From Vigna angularis (Eukaryota; Streptophyta; Magnoliopsida; Fabales; Fabaceae): a stretch of DNA of 64,000 nt. The notes beneath the pieces are model-generated. The model did not search any database, had not been told where the DNA came from, and worked only from the letters and a program-made list of their open reading frames with translations. This document shows, piece after piece, positions 39,587 through 51,136 of the stretch (positions are counted from its first letter, which is position 1; every line of letters begins with the position of its first letter). Where the stretch lies: assembly GCF_016808095.1 (NCBI RefSeq), contig NC_068971.1, forward strand, positions 35,390,131 to 35,454,130, in the 5' to 3' direction. Made by a program: the position numbers and the translations under genes.

Positions 39587-39697
39587 ATGATTACTCTAGA
39601 ACTTTTTGTTTATACGGTAGTGATCTTTTTCGTTTCTCTTTTCATCTTCGGATTCCTATCTAACGATCCAGGACGTAATCGAGGACGCGAAGAATAG
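39587..39697 (+). pseudogene. psbI: psbI copy of plastid origin in nuclear DNA
   Basis: A 36-codon open frame encodes a protein nearly identical to the plastid PsbI subunit of photosystem II ([18 protein letters not shown], then SNDPGRN.GREE). From memory of the conserved plastid protein it differs at about three residues (Leu2 to Ile, Lys5 to Glu, Pro32 to Arg). No stop interrupts it. It is followed 129 bases later by trnS-GCU on the opposite strand, the normal plastid order, so this is a NUPT fragment. It has no transit peptide and is not expected to work. Confidence 0.85.
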
Positions 39698-39826
39698 AAT
39701 AAGAAAAAAGTGGATTCTGTGTTTTCTTGCTTGTGTGGAATTTTGAAATATTTTTAGGATTTTCTCTATTTTAACATCTTTCACTAGTAAAAAAAACAAG
39801 TTCAAAAAAAAAATACCAAATTATCA

Positions 39827-39914
39827 ACGGAAAGAGAGAGATTCAAACCCTCGGTACAAGAATTTGTACAACGGATTAGCAATCTAACGCTATAGTCCAC
39901 TCAATCAGACCGAA
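39827..39914 (-). pseudogene. trnS-GCU: Decayed trnS-GCU of plastid origin
   Basis: Read on the minus strand, this contains GAGTGGACTATAGCGTTAGA, the anticodon loop TTGCTAA (GCU), TTGTAC/GTACCGAGGGTTTGAATC and CTTTCCGT, matching plastid tRNA-Ser(GCU). The 5' acceptor arm (GGAGAGATGGC in plastids) is badly altered, and the T-loop has GTTTGAATC for GTTCGAATC, so it is a pseudo-tRNA. Confidence 0.8.
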
Positions 39915-41328
39915 TCTAAAAATAAGTTTGTTTTTATTCTATTAGATCTGTGCTAAATGCGGGATAACTTATAAATAGAAGGTTAAGTCCAGAAGGCAGG
40001 TACATTTTACTAAATTCCAAATACTGAGTGGTACCTGTAAGACCCATGAAAAAAAAAATATTTATAATAGTAAATTTTAGCATTTTATTAGTAATAATAA
40101 TTTTAATGGATAGAAAAATATATATTTTGAATATAAAATTATAGTAATTTTAGAAGGAGAGGTTAAAATTTTTGATAACTTATTTAGTATTTTTTTTTTT
40201 AAGAAAATCGAATAGTAAAAAATGAATAGTGAATAGTAAAAAGTGAATAGTGAATAGTAAAAAGTGAATAGTAAATAGTAAAAAGTAAATAGTAAAAATA
40301 AATTTTCAGCATTAAGATTCCTTAGCATGGAAGAAAGTAGTAGATAGAAAATAGGATCAGATTTGGTGAGAAAATGATTGAAATATTATTTTTAAATAAT
40401 ATTAAAATAATAAATAATATTAAAATATTAATGAATAGTAAATTTTTTAACTATAAATAGCCATGGGAGGGAAGGGTATTTTGCACCAAGAAAAGAGGAA
40501 TCAAGTGAGAGCTTGAGAAATAGAGAAGAAAGAGCTAGGGAGAAATTTTTAGTTGCAAGAAGAGTAGAGGTTCTGAAGGGTTTCGGGGAAATAAATTCAG
40601 ATCAAGAGGAATCTGGAATAGAGGTAGGGGAGCTAACTTTTCTAAGCTTTTATATTATGATTTAGTACTGTTTTATTACTATTCATGTCTTGAAATTATG
40701 TATGAATATTGTTAATGCTTACTGTATGTTTATCTATATTGATATTCGGTGTAAATATTATATGCTGTTGTTTTGAATCTGTTAATAAGAAATTTGTTAA
40801 AAACTAGTTGATGAACACTTTGGCTAAGGAAAGACTTGGTACTTAAGTTGTCCATTGTGACGCACCTCTCTTTCCTGGAAGTCTACTCGACAGGTTTTTA
40901 ACTTAAATCTTGTGTACATATTATGTACTGTTAAATTATCATGTAATATATCTTGTTGGAATATATTCAGTTTGTATGATTTCTGAAATGATTAAAGTTT
41001 ATTTGATTTGAATTTATGCATATGAACATGTATGAGTATTACGGGGAAATGTCGTAAGGGTATAATATGAGTCGAGGAATGTGAGTATGGTATGAGTCTC
41101 GCGGAGAGATTCTGTAATGTCATGGTATGTGTATGAGGATTATGGGTAGATTTCGTAATGGTATAATATGAGTTAAGGAATGTGAGCATGGTATGAGTTT
41201 AGTGGAGAGATTCTGTAATGACATGGTATGTGCGTATATGTTGATGTTGAGGGTCATGAAGTTGGAGGTTATCCTGATACTCTAATAATCAATCAGTCTC
41301 AAGTAGAGAATGATGAATTATGTGGTGA

Positions 41329-41530
41329 GAGGGGCAGGAGGTCCTGGTCTATGTGCCGGTTTAGGACATAGTGAGGGGACTAACCTTGTGAATGGTATGG
41401 AGGGCAGAATGTCCTGGTCTATGTGCCGGTTTAGGACATAGTGAGGGGACTAACATTATGAATGGTATGGAGGGCAGAATGTCCTGGTCTATGTGCCGGT
41501 TTTGGACATAGTGAGGGGACTAAGAATGAC
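41329..41530 (+). repeat. 70-bp tandem repeat, three copies, in the 5' LTR
   Basis: GTCCTGGTCTATGTGCCGGT starts at 41341, 41411 and 41481, exactly 70 bp apart. The 3' LTR has the same array (from about 46426). Confidence 0.92.
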
Positions 41531-41614
41531 ATCACAAGTGAAAAACCTTCCGTTGTATCGCTCATCAACATATCGTTGGGATAAGTGCCTATGGAATATC
41601 GTTGGGATAAGTGC

Positions 41615-41945
41615 CTATTGAATATCGTTGGGATAAGTGCCTATTGGGTATTGTGGAATGAGTGTCTATTGGGTATAGTGGTGTTTATTGGGTATTTTGG
41701 TGTTTATTGGGTATTGTGGGACGAGTGTTCAATGAGTGTTTATTGGGTATTATGGAATGAGTGTCTATTGGGTATTTTGGTGTTTATTGGGTATTTTGGT
41801 GTTTATTGGGTATTGTGGGACGAGTGTTCAATGAGTGTTTATTGGGTATTATGGAATGAGTGTCCATTGGGTATTTTGGTGTTTATTGGGTATTTTGGTG
41901 TTTATTGGGTATTGTGGGACGAGTGTTCAATAGGAATTGTGGTAC
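41615..41945 (+). repeat. 99-bp higher-order tandem repeat in the 5' LTR
   Basis: Short TATTGGGTATT(T/G)TGGTGTT units form a higher-order repeat; GTGGGACGAGTGTTCAAT recurs at 41716, 41815 and 41914. Because 99 is a multiple of three, a 126-codon frame (41585-41965) stays open through it. The 3' LTR copy is at about 46712-47042. Confidence 0.9.
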
Positions 41946-42335
41946 GATGGTATGAGGGTATCTGACATAATTATTATATGATGTTTGTATCGAAGTAATT
42001 ATGCATGTCTTATAAATGATTTGTTGCATGTTAGCTCACCCTACTTGTTTGTGTTTTGTGTTTGGGTATGTGCGATGATCGTATAATTCGTTATACGGGA
42101 GCAGATGAAGGAATGTCGCCTCACATAGTGCCAAGGAAAGGGAGGAGTAGAAGAACTATAATTAGAATCTTTTTACATGTATAGACTTATATTAACTAGG
42201 AAATTTTAAAGGGTGAGATTACGGAATGTTACCGTAAATGTAATGTTAATTATCAAGTGTGAAAATTTGGGATGTTACATTAATGTAAAAAGTTGGGTTG
42301 TTACATTAATGTGAGAATTTGGGATGTTACATTAA

Positions 42336-42347
42336 TGGTATCAGAGC
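42336..42347 (+). other. Primer binding site (initiator Met-tRNA)
   Basis: TGGTATCAGAGC, the classic plant iMet-tRNA complement, four bases after the end of the 5' LTR. Confidence 0.95.
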
Positions 42348-45121
42348 AGTTCGTCCTTAGGATGACCTTTGTGTCGTGGGTCTGTCGTGTCTTCTCTATG
42401 AAGAATTGAGTCTAAATGGTATACTTACCATTTTCTCCAAGTCTAGATAGTAGATTATTGTGTCTAACTACTCATGACTTTTACGAGAGATGATTTTCCT
42501 TTCTTAATTCTCAAGGTTTATGAAAGATATTAGAATTAGTTAAAGCCTTCATAGGGAGATATAATACTAGAATTTGAGTTTCAAAGGATAAGTGAAGATG
42601 TTGGTGTTTAGAAGTTATGTTTTAAGATGTTTGCAGGACAAAATCAGGAGATTAGATATCTTACGTTTCACAAAAAGGAGTTAAGTTCAAAGGCTAGATT
42701 AAGAGAAGCTTTGGATAAGCATGAATGTAGTAAGGTTTGAGAAATCAGTTTGGTTTAGTATATCAGTAATGTTAGAAGTCAGAAGAGAGGGAAGTGTTGA
42801 TGAGAAACGGAGTGGCATTGTGTGAGATTGGTAACATGGATTGATGTATCAGTGATGGTTGGAATCTGAAAAAAAAAATGGTGGAAGATTTGAAGATAAA
42901 GTTTAAAATAAAAAGGGATAGGAATACTGAAGTAGATTAAGGATAAATCAAATATTAGACGAAGAAGAGTAGAAGAGAAATGGTATAAGGCATAAAGAGG
43001 ATTGAGAGAAAGTTTAATAGGAGGAGAAATTTGTAAGTTAAGAGAACACGAGGTCTTTAGAGAAGAATGAAGTATTAAATGGATTCTAAGCTAAATGGAT
43101 GATCAAAAAGAGATGGTTAGATTTTTCCAGTAAATGTATTAGAGATAAAATTTGAGAGTATGTGATTTTGGTATGATGAGTGGTAGAGAAAATCCAGGTA
43201 CGAAAATTTTGGCTTTCAGCTTATGCAAAGTTTTGGTATTTTTATGAGAGGATTGAAGAGTCATGATTTATGGTTGAAAATCTTATTGATTTTGGAATAT
43301 TAAAGTTAGTAGAGGCAGTGTAGGTTGAATTAATATTATGAACATGGCAAGACAAGGAAGAAGAAGAGTTTGGAAATAGATAAAAAGGAGAGTTGCAATA
43401 CTAATGTGATTAGGGAATTTGGAATAATTAAGAAGTTGTAGGTTGTGATTGGAGCAATTTCATCAGGCATAGTTATATGGTAGTATTCAAACCTCAATGG
43501 TGATGTAAAGGATGGGTAAAGATTTATATGTCGCACCTTGATCTCTATCGAGTGATGTGTGTGAGTGAACTTGTTGATACTTACTTTTAGTTCGCATAAG
43601 ATAAAAAATTTTAGATTTAGTTAACACTAGATATCCTGGGGATATGGTTTTGATCTAGGGAAGCACGTTATAATTGAGGTTGGTTGTGGTTGATTGCCTT
43701 GATAATCTCTCTAGATCATTTAACTTATGTGCCATAAGTGGTTTATTTAAATGAGTGGGTGCAGTACTGATAAGGAATCTAGTTAGTTTTAAATTCGGCC
43801 TTATTGAGATTAAAATAAGTGGTTTCAGAATTTATAACATTGTTGATTGAGTGATCTGTTGAGTCTTATCAGAGATACACAATTGTTAGGTATTGGGTTA
43901 GAGACAACGTTAAGTTTGTGGATTCATGTTAGGTTAGGATGTGGGAAGGTATTTTGAGGACAAGGTTTATATTCCTAAGATTTAGAGTTTATAAGTTAAT
44001 TCTTGGAGAATGTTTTAACTTAGGCTAGTAATGGTTGCTAGGAAAATAATTACATGAAGGTTGAGATAATTTGGAGTATAATCTTGAAAGAAGTTTGATT
44101 ATTCTAGTTTTGTTAAGTATTTCAGAAATGTTTATCAGGTGAAGAAAATAGTGGTTCAACATTTAGTGTGGGTTAAATAAAGGATGAGGATCAATATTTT
44201 ACGGATATCTGACCAATGCAAGTGAATGATAGATATTATAGTCTAAGGGTATGATCGAAAGGATGGTTTGGTCATGTTCCAATATGTTTTTAGAAGTTTA
44301 TGGTCTTCAAGAATTGTGAGTTGATTGTTGAACATTAAGTGTGGTTAAGGGTGAAGGCAATATTACCGAGAGTCAGATAAGTTCATCAAGGACGAGTGAA
44401 GGAAATGATGCATGATCTTAAGTATGGAAGGGTTTCTATGGATGTTATAAAGCATACTCAATATAGGTATTATTTTTGGACAAGCCCTTGTTAAATGGGT
44501 ATAGAAAAGAAAAACATAAAGGATGAATTGTTTAGTAATAGTGTTTTGGACTCCGTGTAATCATCAGAGTAATTATAAATTTTACGGAGAATAGAAGTAG
44601 AGGGTAAGGTGGAACAATCTAGTATAATTTTGGTAAACATAAGTGGCTTTTAGAGGTGTACGATTTCTAGGAGTAGAAATTGTGTTGAGAAAATATAATG
44701 GAAGGTTGTTACGGAAAAAGAATGATTCTTAGAGTTTTATAGGGTCATGAAAGTCTTAAATAGGGATCTATAAGGAGAATCACTTTCTGGTTATAGTAGG
44801 AATGAAAAGTTTTCTGGAATTTTGTGATTAATAGTTTATGAGTAATGAGTTCTTTTAAAACATTAATGGATTATTTTGAGACTAGTGGGGTATGTTTAAT
44901 GGTGGTTTTGACGAGGCTAGAAGTGACAAGTAAGAGTGTTTTGAAGGTTTATGATTTTAAATTTTTCGTGAGTACATTTCAATTTGAGATGCTAGAAATT
45001 TTATGCACAAAATAAGTAGAGTAAATGAGTTTACAAGGAAACTAGAAGGTAAGGTGAAATAATCATAACTTTATTTTTATATCGAATTTTCGAATTTTCG
45101 AGGACGAAAATTTTTGTTGTT

Positions 45122-45129
45122 GGGGAGAA
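45122..45129 (+). other. Polypurine tract
   Basis: GGGGAGAA directly before the TGTAAGACCC start of the 3' LTR. Confidence 0.85.
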
Positions 45130-47428
45130 TGTAAGACCCATGAAAAAAAAAATATTTATAATAGTAAATTTTAGCATTTTATTAGTAATAATAATTTTAA
45201 TGGATAGAAAAATATATATTTTGAATATAAAATTATAGTAATTTTAGAAGGAGAGGTTAAAATTTTTGATAACTTATTTAGTATTTTTTTTTTTAAGAAA
45301 ATCGAATAGTAAAAAATGAATAGTGAATAGTAAAAAGTGAATAGTAAATAGTAAAAAGTGAATAGTAAATAGTAAAAAGTAAATAGTAAAAATAAATTTT
45401 CAGCATTAAGATTCCTTAGCATGGAAGAAAGTAGTAGGTAGAAATTAGGATCAGATTTGGTGAGAAAATGATTGAAATATTATTTTTAAATAATATTAAA
45501 ATAATAAATAATATTAAAATATTAATGAATAGTAAATTTTTTTAACTATATAAATAGCCATGGGAGGGAAGGATATTTTGCACCAAGAAAAGAGGAATCA
45601 AGTGAGAGCTTGAGAAATAGAGAAGAAAGAGCTAGGGAGAAATTTTTAGTTGCAAGAAGAGTAGAGGTTCTGAAGGGTTTCGGGGAAATAAATTCAGATC
45701 AAGAGGAATCTGGAATAGAGGTAGGGGAGCTAACTTTTCTAAGCTTTTATATTATGATTTAGTACTGTTTTATTACTATTCATGTCTTGAAATTATGTAT
45801 GAATATTGTTAATGCTTACTGTATGTTTATCTATATTGATATTCGGTGTAAATATTATATGCTGTTGTTTTGAATCTGTTAATAAGAAATTTGTTAAAAA
45901 CTAGTTGAGGAACACTTTGGCTAAGGAAAGACTTGGTACTTAAGTTGTCCATTGTGACGCACCTCTCTTTCCTGGAAGTCTACTCGACAGGTTTTTAACT
46001 TAAATCTTGTGTACATATTATGTACTGTTAAATTATCATGTAATATATCTTGTTGGAATATATTCAGTTTGTATGATTTCTGAAATGATTAAAGTTTATT
46101 TGATTTGAATTTATGCATATGAACATGTATGAGTATTACGGGGAAATGTCGTAAGGGTATAATATGAGTCGAGGAATGTGAGTATGGTATGAGTCTCGCG
46201 GAGAGATTCTGTAATGTCATGGTATGTGTATGAGGATTATGGGTAGATTTCGTAATGGTATAATATGAGTTAAGGAATGTGAGCATGGTATGAGTTTAGT
46301 GGAGAGATTCTGTAATGACATGGTATGTGCGTATATGTTGATGTTGAGGGTCATGAAGTTGGAGGTTATCCTGATACTCTAATAATCAATCAGTCTCAAG
46401 TAGAGAATGATGAATTATGTGGTGAGAGGGGCAGGAGGTCCTGGTCTATGTGCCGGTTTAGGACATAGTGAGGGGACTAACCTTGTGAATGGTATGGAGG
46501 GCAGAATGTCCTGGTCTATGTGCCGGTTTAGGACATAGTGAGGGGACTAACATTATGAATGGTATGGAGGGCAGAATGTCCTGGTCTATGTGCCGGTTTT
46601 GGACATAGTGAGGGGACTAAGAATGACATCACAAGTGAAAAACCTTCCGTTGTATCGCTCATCAACATATCGTTGGGATAAGTGCCTATGGAATATCGTT
46701 GGGATAAGTGCCTATTGAATATCGTTGGGATAAGTGCCTATTGGGTATTGTGGAATGAGTGTCTATTGGGTATAGTGGTGTTTATTGGGTATTTTGGTGT
46801 TTATTGGGTATTGTGGGACGAGTGTTCAATGAGTGTTTATTGGGTATTATGGAATGAGTGTCTATTGGGTATTTTGGTGTTTATTGGGTATTTTGGTGTT
46901 TATTGGGTATTGTGGGACGAGTGTTCAATGAGTGTTTATTGGGTATTATGGAATGAGTGTCCATTGGGTATTTTGGTGTTTATTGGGTATTTTGGTGTTT
47001 ATTGTGTATTGTGGGACGAGTGTTCAATAGGAATTGTGGTACGATGGTATGAGGGTGTCTGACATAATTATTATATGATGTTTGTATCGAAGTAATTATG
47101 CATGTCTTATAAATGATTTGTTGCATGTTAGCTCACCCTACTTGTTTGTGTTTTGTGTTTGGGTATGTGCGATGATCGTATAATTCGTTATACGGGAGCA
47201 GATGAAGGAATGTCGCCTCACATAGTGCCAAGGAAAGGGAGGAGTAGAAGAACTATAATTAGAATCTTTTTACATGTATAGACTTATATTAACTAGGAAA
47301 TTTTAAAGGGTGAGATTACGGAATGTTACCGTAAATGTAATGTTAATTATCAAGTGTGAAAATTTGGGATGTTACATTAATGTAAAAAGTTGGGTTGTTA
47401 CATTAATGTGAGAATTTGGGATGTTACA
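45130..47428 (+). repeat. 3' LTR of the young element
   Basis: 2,299 bp. Near identical to the 5' LTR; the 3-bp length difference comes from an extra T and an extra TA around the TATA box (45538-45552), where this copy reads CTATATAAATAG. Confidence 0.93.
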
Positions 47429-49694
47429 TTACCTAACTTGAGCATCAGGGTGTCTTTTGCAAGTACCTTCCCCGGTCAAGAGTGAAAGCAAACGGAAGAG
47501 TGGATCCAAGCATTGGAAGACATGAAGGTTACCTCAAAAATGTACGTCTCTCAACCCTACACATATACCTACATAAACATCAATAAATTTAGTATTTCTA
47601 ATAATCACTCTATATTTTTTTTTCAAAAATTAGTCTCATAATTTTTTTTGTTGTGAACTACTTTTTCAACCAAAACACATACATGTTTGATTTACTTGTA
47701 GTTAAAAAAATATGTATGCCATAGAGCCTAATTCAGTATCCTAATTAACTCCACTAAATTTTTCAACTTCCTTATATAGGCAATGGAACACATCAATGTA
47801 TCGCTATGGGTGAAATAAACTTCTTCATTACATGCTTTGGTTTTTACTTATGATCTGTTCCAAGTTTCAATCATTTCACTTCTTTCATTCACAATAATTA
47901 ATTACCTATTATTATCCCTTTAGATAGTTTGCTTATGCTTATTCAATTCACAATAACTCCTTCCATTATCTATCATCTTCAATTAATTACCGCGTGAATT
48001 TGTTTACTAGAGTATGAAGGTAGTAGTAGGCTTTATGCCATTGATTGTCTACATAGAACAATTTTTGTAGTGTTAAAAATAAATAAAATTATTAAATAGC
48101 ATAAACAATTATTTACATGTGAAACAAACAATGTTACGTTATTAAGTATAAGTTTAATTCTCACATTTATATTATATCTGATTTATCTTAATAATTCAAT
48201 CATTGAGTACTTTATTAATTAATAATATTTACTTGTTTCGTCATTTATTATATAATGAAACATGCTTGCTTGAATTTTTATTAAGAAAGACTTTTGGTAC
48301 ATAAATTATATTAAATTCATCTAAACCGATCATCAAGAAAATTATTTAGATCTAATATTATTAATAATTCTTTCAAGAAGATTCATTTAAAAATACTACA
48401 CCAATAAAATACAAGTTAAATCTATATAAATAACTAACACCACATTCAATCTAAAATCTTAAAATAAATAAGTTTTCTTCCTTATATATAAACATTGTCT
48501 CACCCCTAAAAACTCAAAAAATAAAAACTTTTGTAGTGAAAATATGGAAAGGAAAGAGAAGAAAGAAGGAAGGGTTTGAAGGAGAGAAAAGGACAAGTGA
48601 AAGAATGATATAAAAGACAAAAACGGTTAAGATAATTTTGAAATTAAGTTAAGAGTTAGATAGAAAGTGTAGTGGTAGTATTGGATAAGGAAAAGTCATA
48701 AGGATCATTAATTTGGAAATGAAAGACTAAGCAAGTATTTTGGAATGGTTGAAAGGCTTTAATATATATTTGAAGAAATGATGAATAAAATAAAGAGGAG
48801 AGGTCGGTCCTGGGAGTAAAAAGCATTAAAGAGGAGGCTTGAAGGGTTCCATCCTCTTCCACCGATGAGTTTGAATGTGTTAATCAAAGACGTACCCCAC
48901 AAACAATTGACCTTCGTGTACGTAACCCAATCTTCCCATCCTCCTACTCCTATTTCACTTTCTATCCAATGTCATCTACTTTCAATCTCTTTTAATCTTT
49001 ACAAATATTTCTATCTCTCTCTACAAAAATTTTCTATATTTTCTATTTTCGACAAAACTTTTTCTTCTTTGATCAAAATCTCCTTATATTTCTTTTTGGT
49101 GATAAAAACAAATATAATAAATAGAAACAATATTAGCCAATAACATCTACTATGAACTTAATGTACTTATAACATCTTACTCAAATATGCTTAGATTAGA
49201 TTAATTAAGTGTGCTAATAGTCTTGTCATGTGATTAATACTCTAATAAGATACGATTCACTAGTTTCTATCACATTAAGGTGACGATGTTAATGTTTATT
49301 AGGCCAAGATGATTTCCATCTATAGCATGCATGATATTTTTTTTTGTCTATCATTATTTGTACGTGAGTATAAATTACAAAATTAATTTATGAAATAGTG
49401 ATGGGTTTAGACTTATCGTAGTTTATTGTGATAAATTACTTAGTGTATCGGTTAAAAATGATTTTCATCAACATTTCTTATCTTAAAAATCCAAGTTATA
49501 AAATAATAAGGCAAGATGGTTGTTGTATTTTTTTTCTCGCTCTCTCTCACTACTTTCCTTTTCATGGGCATTACAAAAACATAGTATTAAAAATATCTAA
49601 ACATAGTTTTAATGCATGTCCCCTTTTCATTTACGTCTACAATGAATTTTGGGTCCATTTGTGCTTCGGTATAATACTAAATTTCGTATAGTTG

Positions 49695-49700
<6 letters not shown>
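47429..49700. other. Right flank of the insertion and intergenic DNA
   Basis: TAACTTGAGCATCAGGGTGT onward (to about 47540) continues the interrupted older LTR. The rest is AT-rich. A short frame at 48865-49143 is low-complexity and not gene-like. Confidence 0.45.

Positions 49701-49761
<61 letters not shown>
49701..49761. repeat. (AT)n microsatellite
   Basis: A run of about 61 bp. Confidence 0.95.
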
Positions 49762-49764
<3 letters not shown>

Positions 49765-50569
49765 GTTTTAACTAGTAAAGAATCAAAAAGTTGAGATAAC
49801 TAAGTGGCTAATTAAGATTAATTTTTAATTAACCAGTATAAAGGAACAAAGGCAGTAAATACGTACAGAATAAAAAATATCATAACCAATAAACCTCAAA
49901 ATCCATATCAACAAAAAAAAAATGTAACATGTGTGTCAGTTTTAGGTTTAGCCAAGTTTTGCTTACCAAGACATTTTGTACGTGTCGATCACCCCATTAG
50001 CATCTTAGGCTTTCCAGAAAAAACCACACCAACATTGACATCACTTGCATATTGTCAACAAAGAAAGAAAAGTTAGTATTATGTGATATTCATTCAATTA
50101 ATAAATAGGAAAATATATAATTACTTATATGTGCAGATATTTTTAGTTAAATTGATATATTAATCATTTTTTTATTATCATTATCATAAAAATAATTTTT
50201 CTGATGTAATGAAAAAGTAATATAAGTAAAAGTTTAAGTTTCGTATGTATGTTCAACAACTATATGTGTGAAGATTTATTGAGGTTGGTAAATTTTATTC
50301 TCTTTGATTTTTTTAGCAATTATTATAATTATCATTCTCATCACTTTATCACTATTTTTCTATTGTGACAAATTACCACTAACTAAATTCACTACATTTA
50401 TCATTATCACACATTTATTAATTATTTTTATATTATGCTAATCATCTCTTATTATTTATCTATCTATATATCTCTAGTATATAGATATAAATCAAATTTT
50501 CAGAAAATATTTTACCAAAATAAATGTATAAACATTTTGGTGATGTGAAATAGATGACCTTTAAGATCC

Positions 50570-50576
<7 letters not shown>

Positions 50577-50639
<63 letters not shown>
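50577..50639. repeat. (TA)n microsatellite
   Basis: A run of about 63 bp. Confidence 0.95.
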
Positions 50640-50642
<3 letters not shown>

Positions 50643-51063
50643 CAATATGACGTAAATTTTACTCTATAATGATTTTTTTTTCAGAGATAGAAATATTTGT
50701 GTTTTTTAGGTGGGATATATTGCGAAGAAAGTAAAATAAATAAGTGAAATTATATAAAAATGATAAAATTAAAGATGTTTTGGTAGAAAAAAAGAAAATA
50801 AAGAAAAAAACCATACAAAAAGGATTGATATAATGAATTTTACTAATTTTTTTAATTATTTTTACTTTATTTTATCTTCTTTAAAAAATGGAACTTATTT
50901 TTATTGTCTTTTGTCAATGATCATTAGCATTTTAATAAAACAAAATCAATTCTCTCTCTTTTTATCTAAAATTAGTGATAAAATAAATAGTAGAATCCAT
51001 CTATTCTTTATTTAATTGCTCCCTTTCTGACACAATACCAAAGGGTTAAAAGATTTGCTCTTG

Positions 51064-51136
51064 AATAATAATAATAATAATAATAATAATATAATAATAA
51101 TAATAATAATAGCTATTATTATTATTACTATTATTT
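51064..51136. repeat. (AAT)n-AGCT-(ATT)n inverted microsatellite
   Basis: About 45 bases of AAT repeats are followed by AGCT and a shorter ATT run that is the inverted complement. The whole can form a perfect-stem hairpin centred near 51112. Confidence 0.85.

Larger units (their letters stand above)
39250..40035 (+). mobile_element. Left part of an older LTR, interrupted by the young element
   Basis: GGCCGAGCGGCCC and GAGACAAGCGCCTAAG near 39300-39430, and a TATA-like CTTATAAATAGAAGG near 39968, look like an LTR. Its apparent continuation lies after the young element: TAACTTGAGCATCAGGGTGT (from 47434), the U5-like sequence often seen in legume LTRs. The plastid-derived piece (39587-39914) sits inside this stretch. 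The limits are uncertain. Confidence 0.4.
40036..42331 (+). repeat. 5' LTR of the young element
   Basis: 2,296 bp. It has GAATAGT(G/A)/AAAAAGT short repeats (40208-40300), a TATA-like CTATAAATAG (about 40451), a 70-bp repeat (41329-41530), a 99-bp higher-order repeat (41615-41945) and the hairpin block at 42073-42097. Confidence 0.93.
42332..45129 (+). other. Non-coding internal region of the young element
   Basis: 2,798 bp between the LTRs. It begins with the primer site and ends with the polypurine tract. No gag, protease, reverse transcriptase or integrase motif is readable in any frame; G/A-rich sequence with many stops. Confidence 0.75.
40036..47428 (+). mobile_element. Young non-autonomous LTR retrotransposon (Ty3-gypsy/chromovirus type)
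   Basis: Two LTRs (40036-42331 and 45130-47428) differ by only about seven substitutions and two small indels. Both run TG...CA. The flanks are GTACC (40031-40035) and TTACC (47429-47433), a 5-bp target duplication with one mismatch. A perfect initiator-Met tRNA primer site (42336-42347) and a polypurine tract (45122-45129) are present. TTCGAGGACGAAAAT just before the tract is the remnant of the FEDEN-type 3' end of chromovirus pol. The 2.8-kb interior has no open frame over 70 codons, so it must have been mobilised by proteins from another element. By LTR divergence it is one of the newest insertions here. Confidence 0.93.

Noticed and set aside
41585..41965. 126-codon Tyr/Trp-rich protein as a real gene
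   Set aside because: The open frame follows from a 99-bp repeat unit divisible by three and is present in both LTRs; no domain is visible.
42332..45129. Coding gag-pol inside the young LTR element
   Set aside because: I read several stretches (for example near 44390-44500) for integrase or RT motifs and found only stop-rich sequence without a convincing motif.
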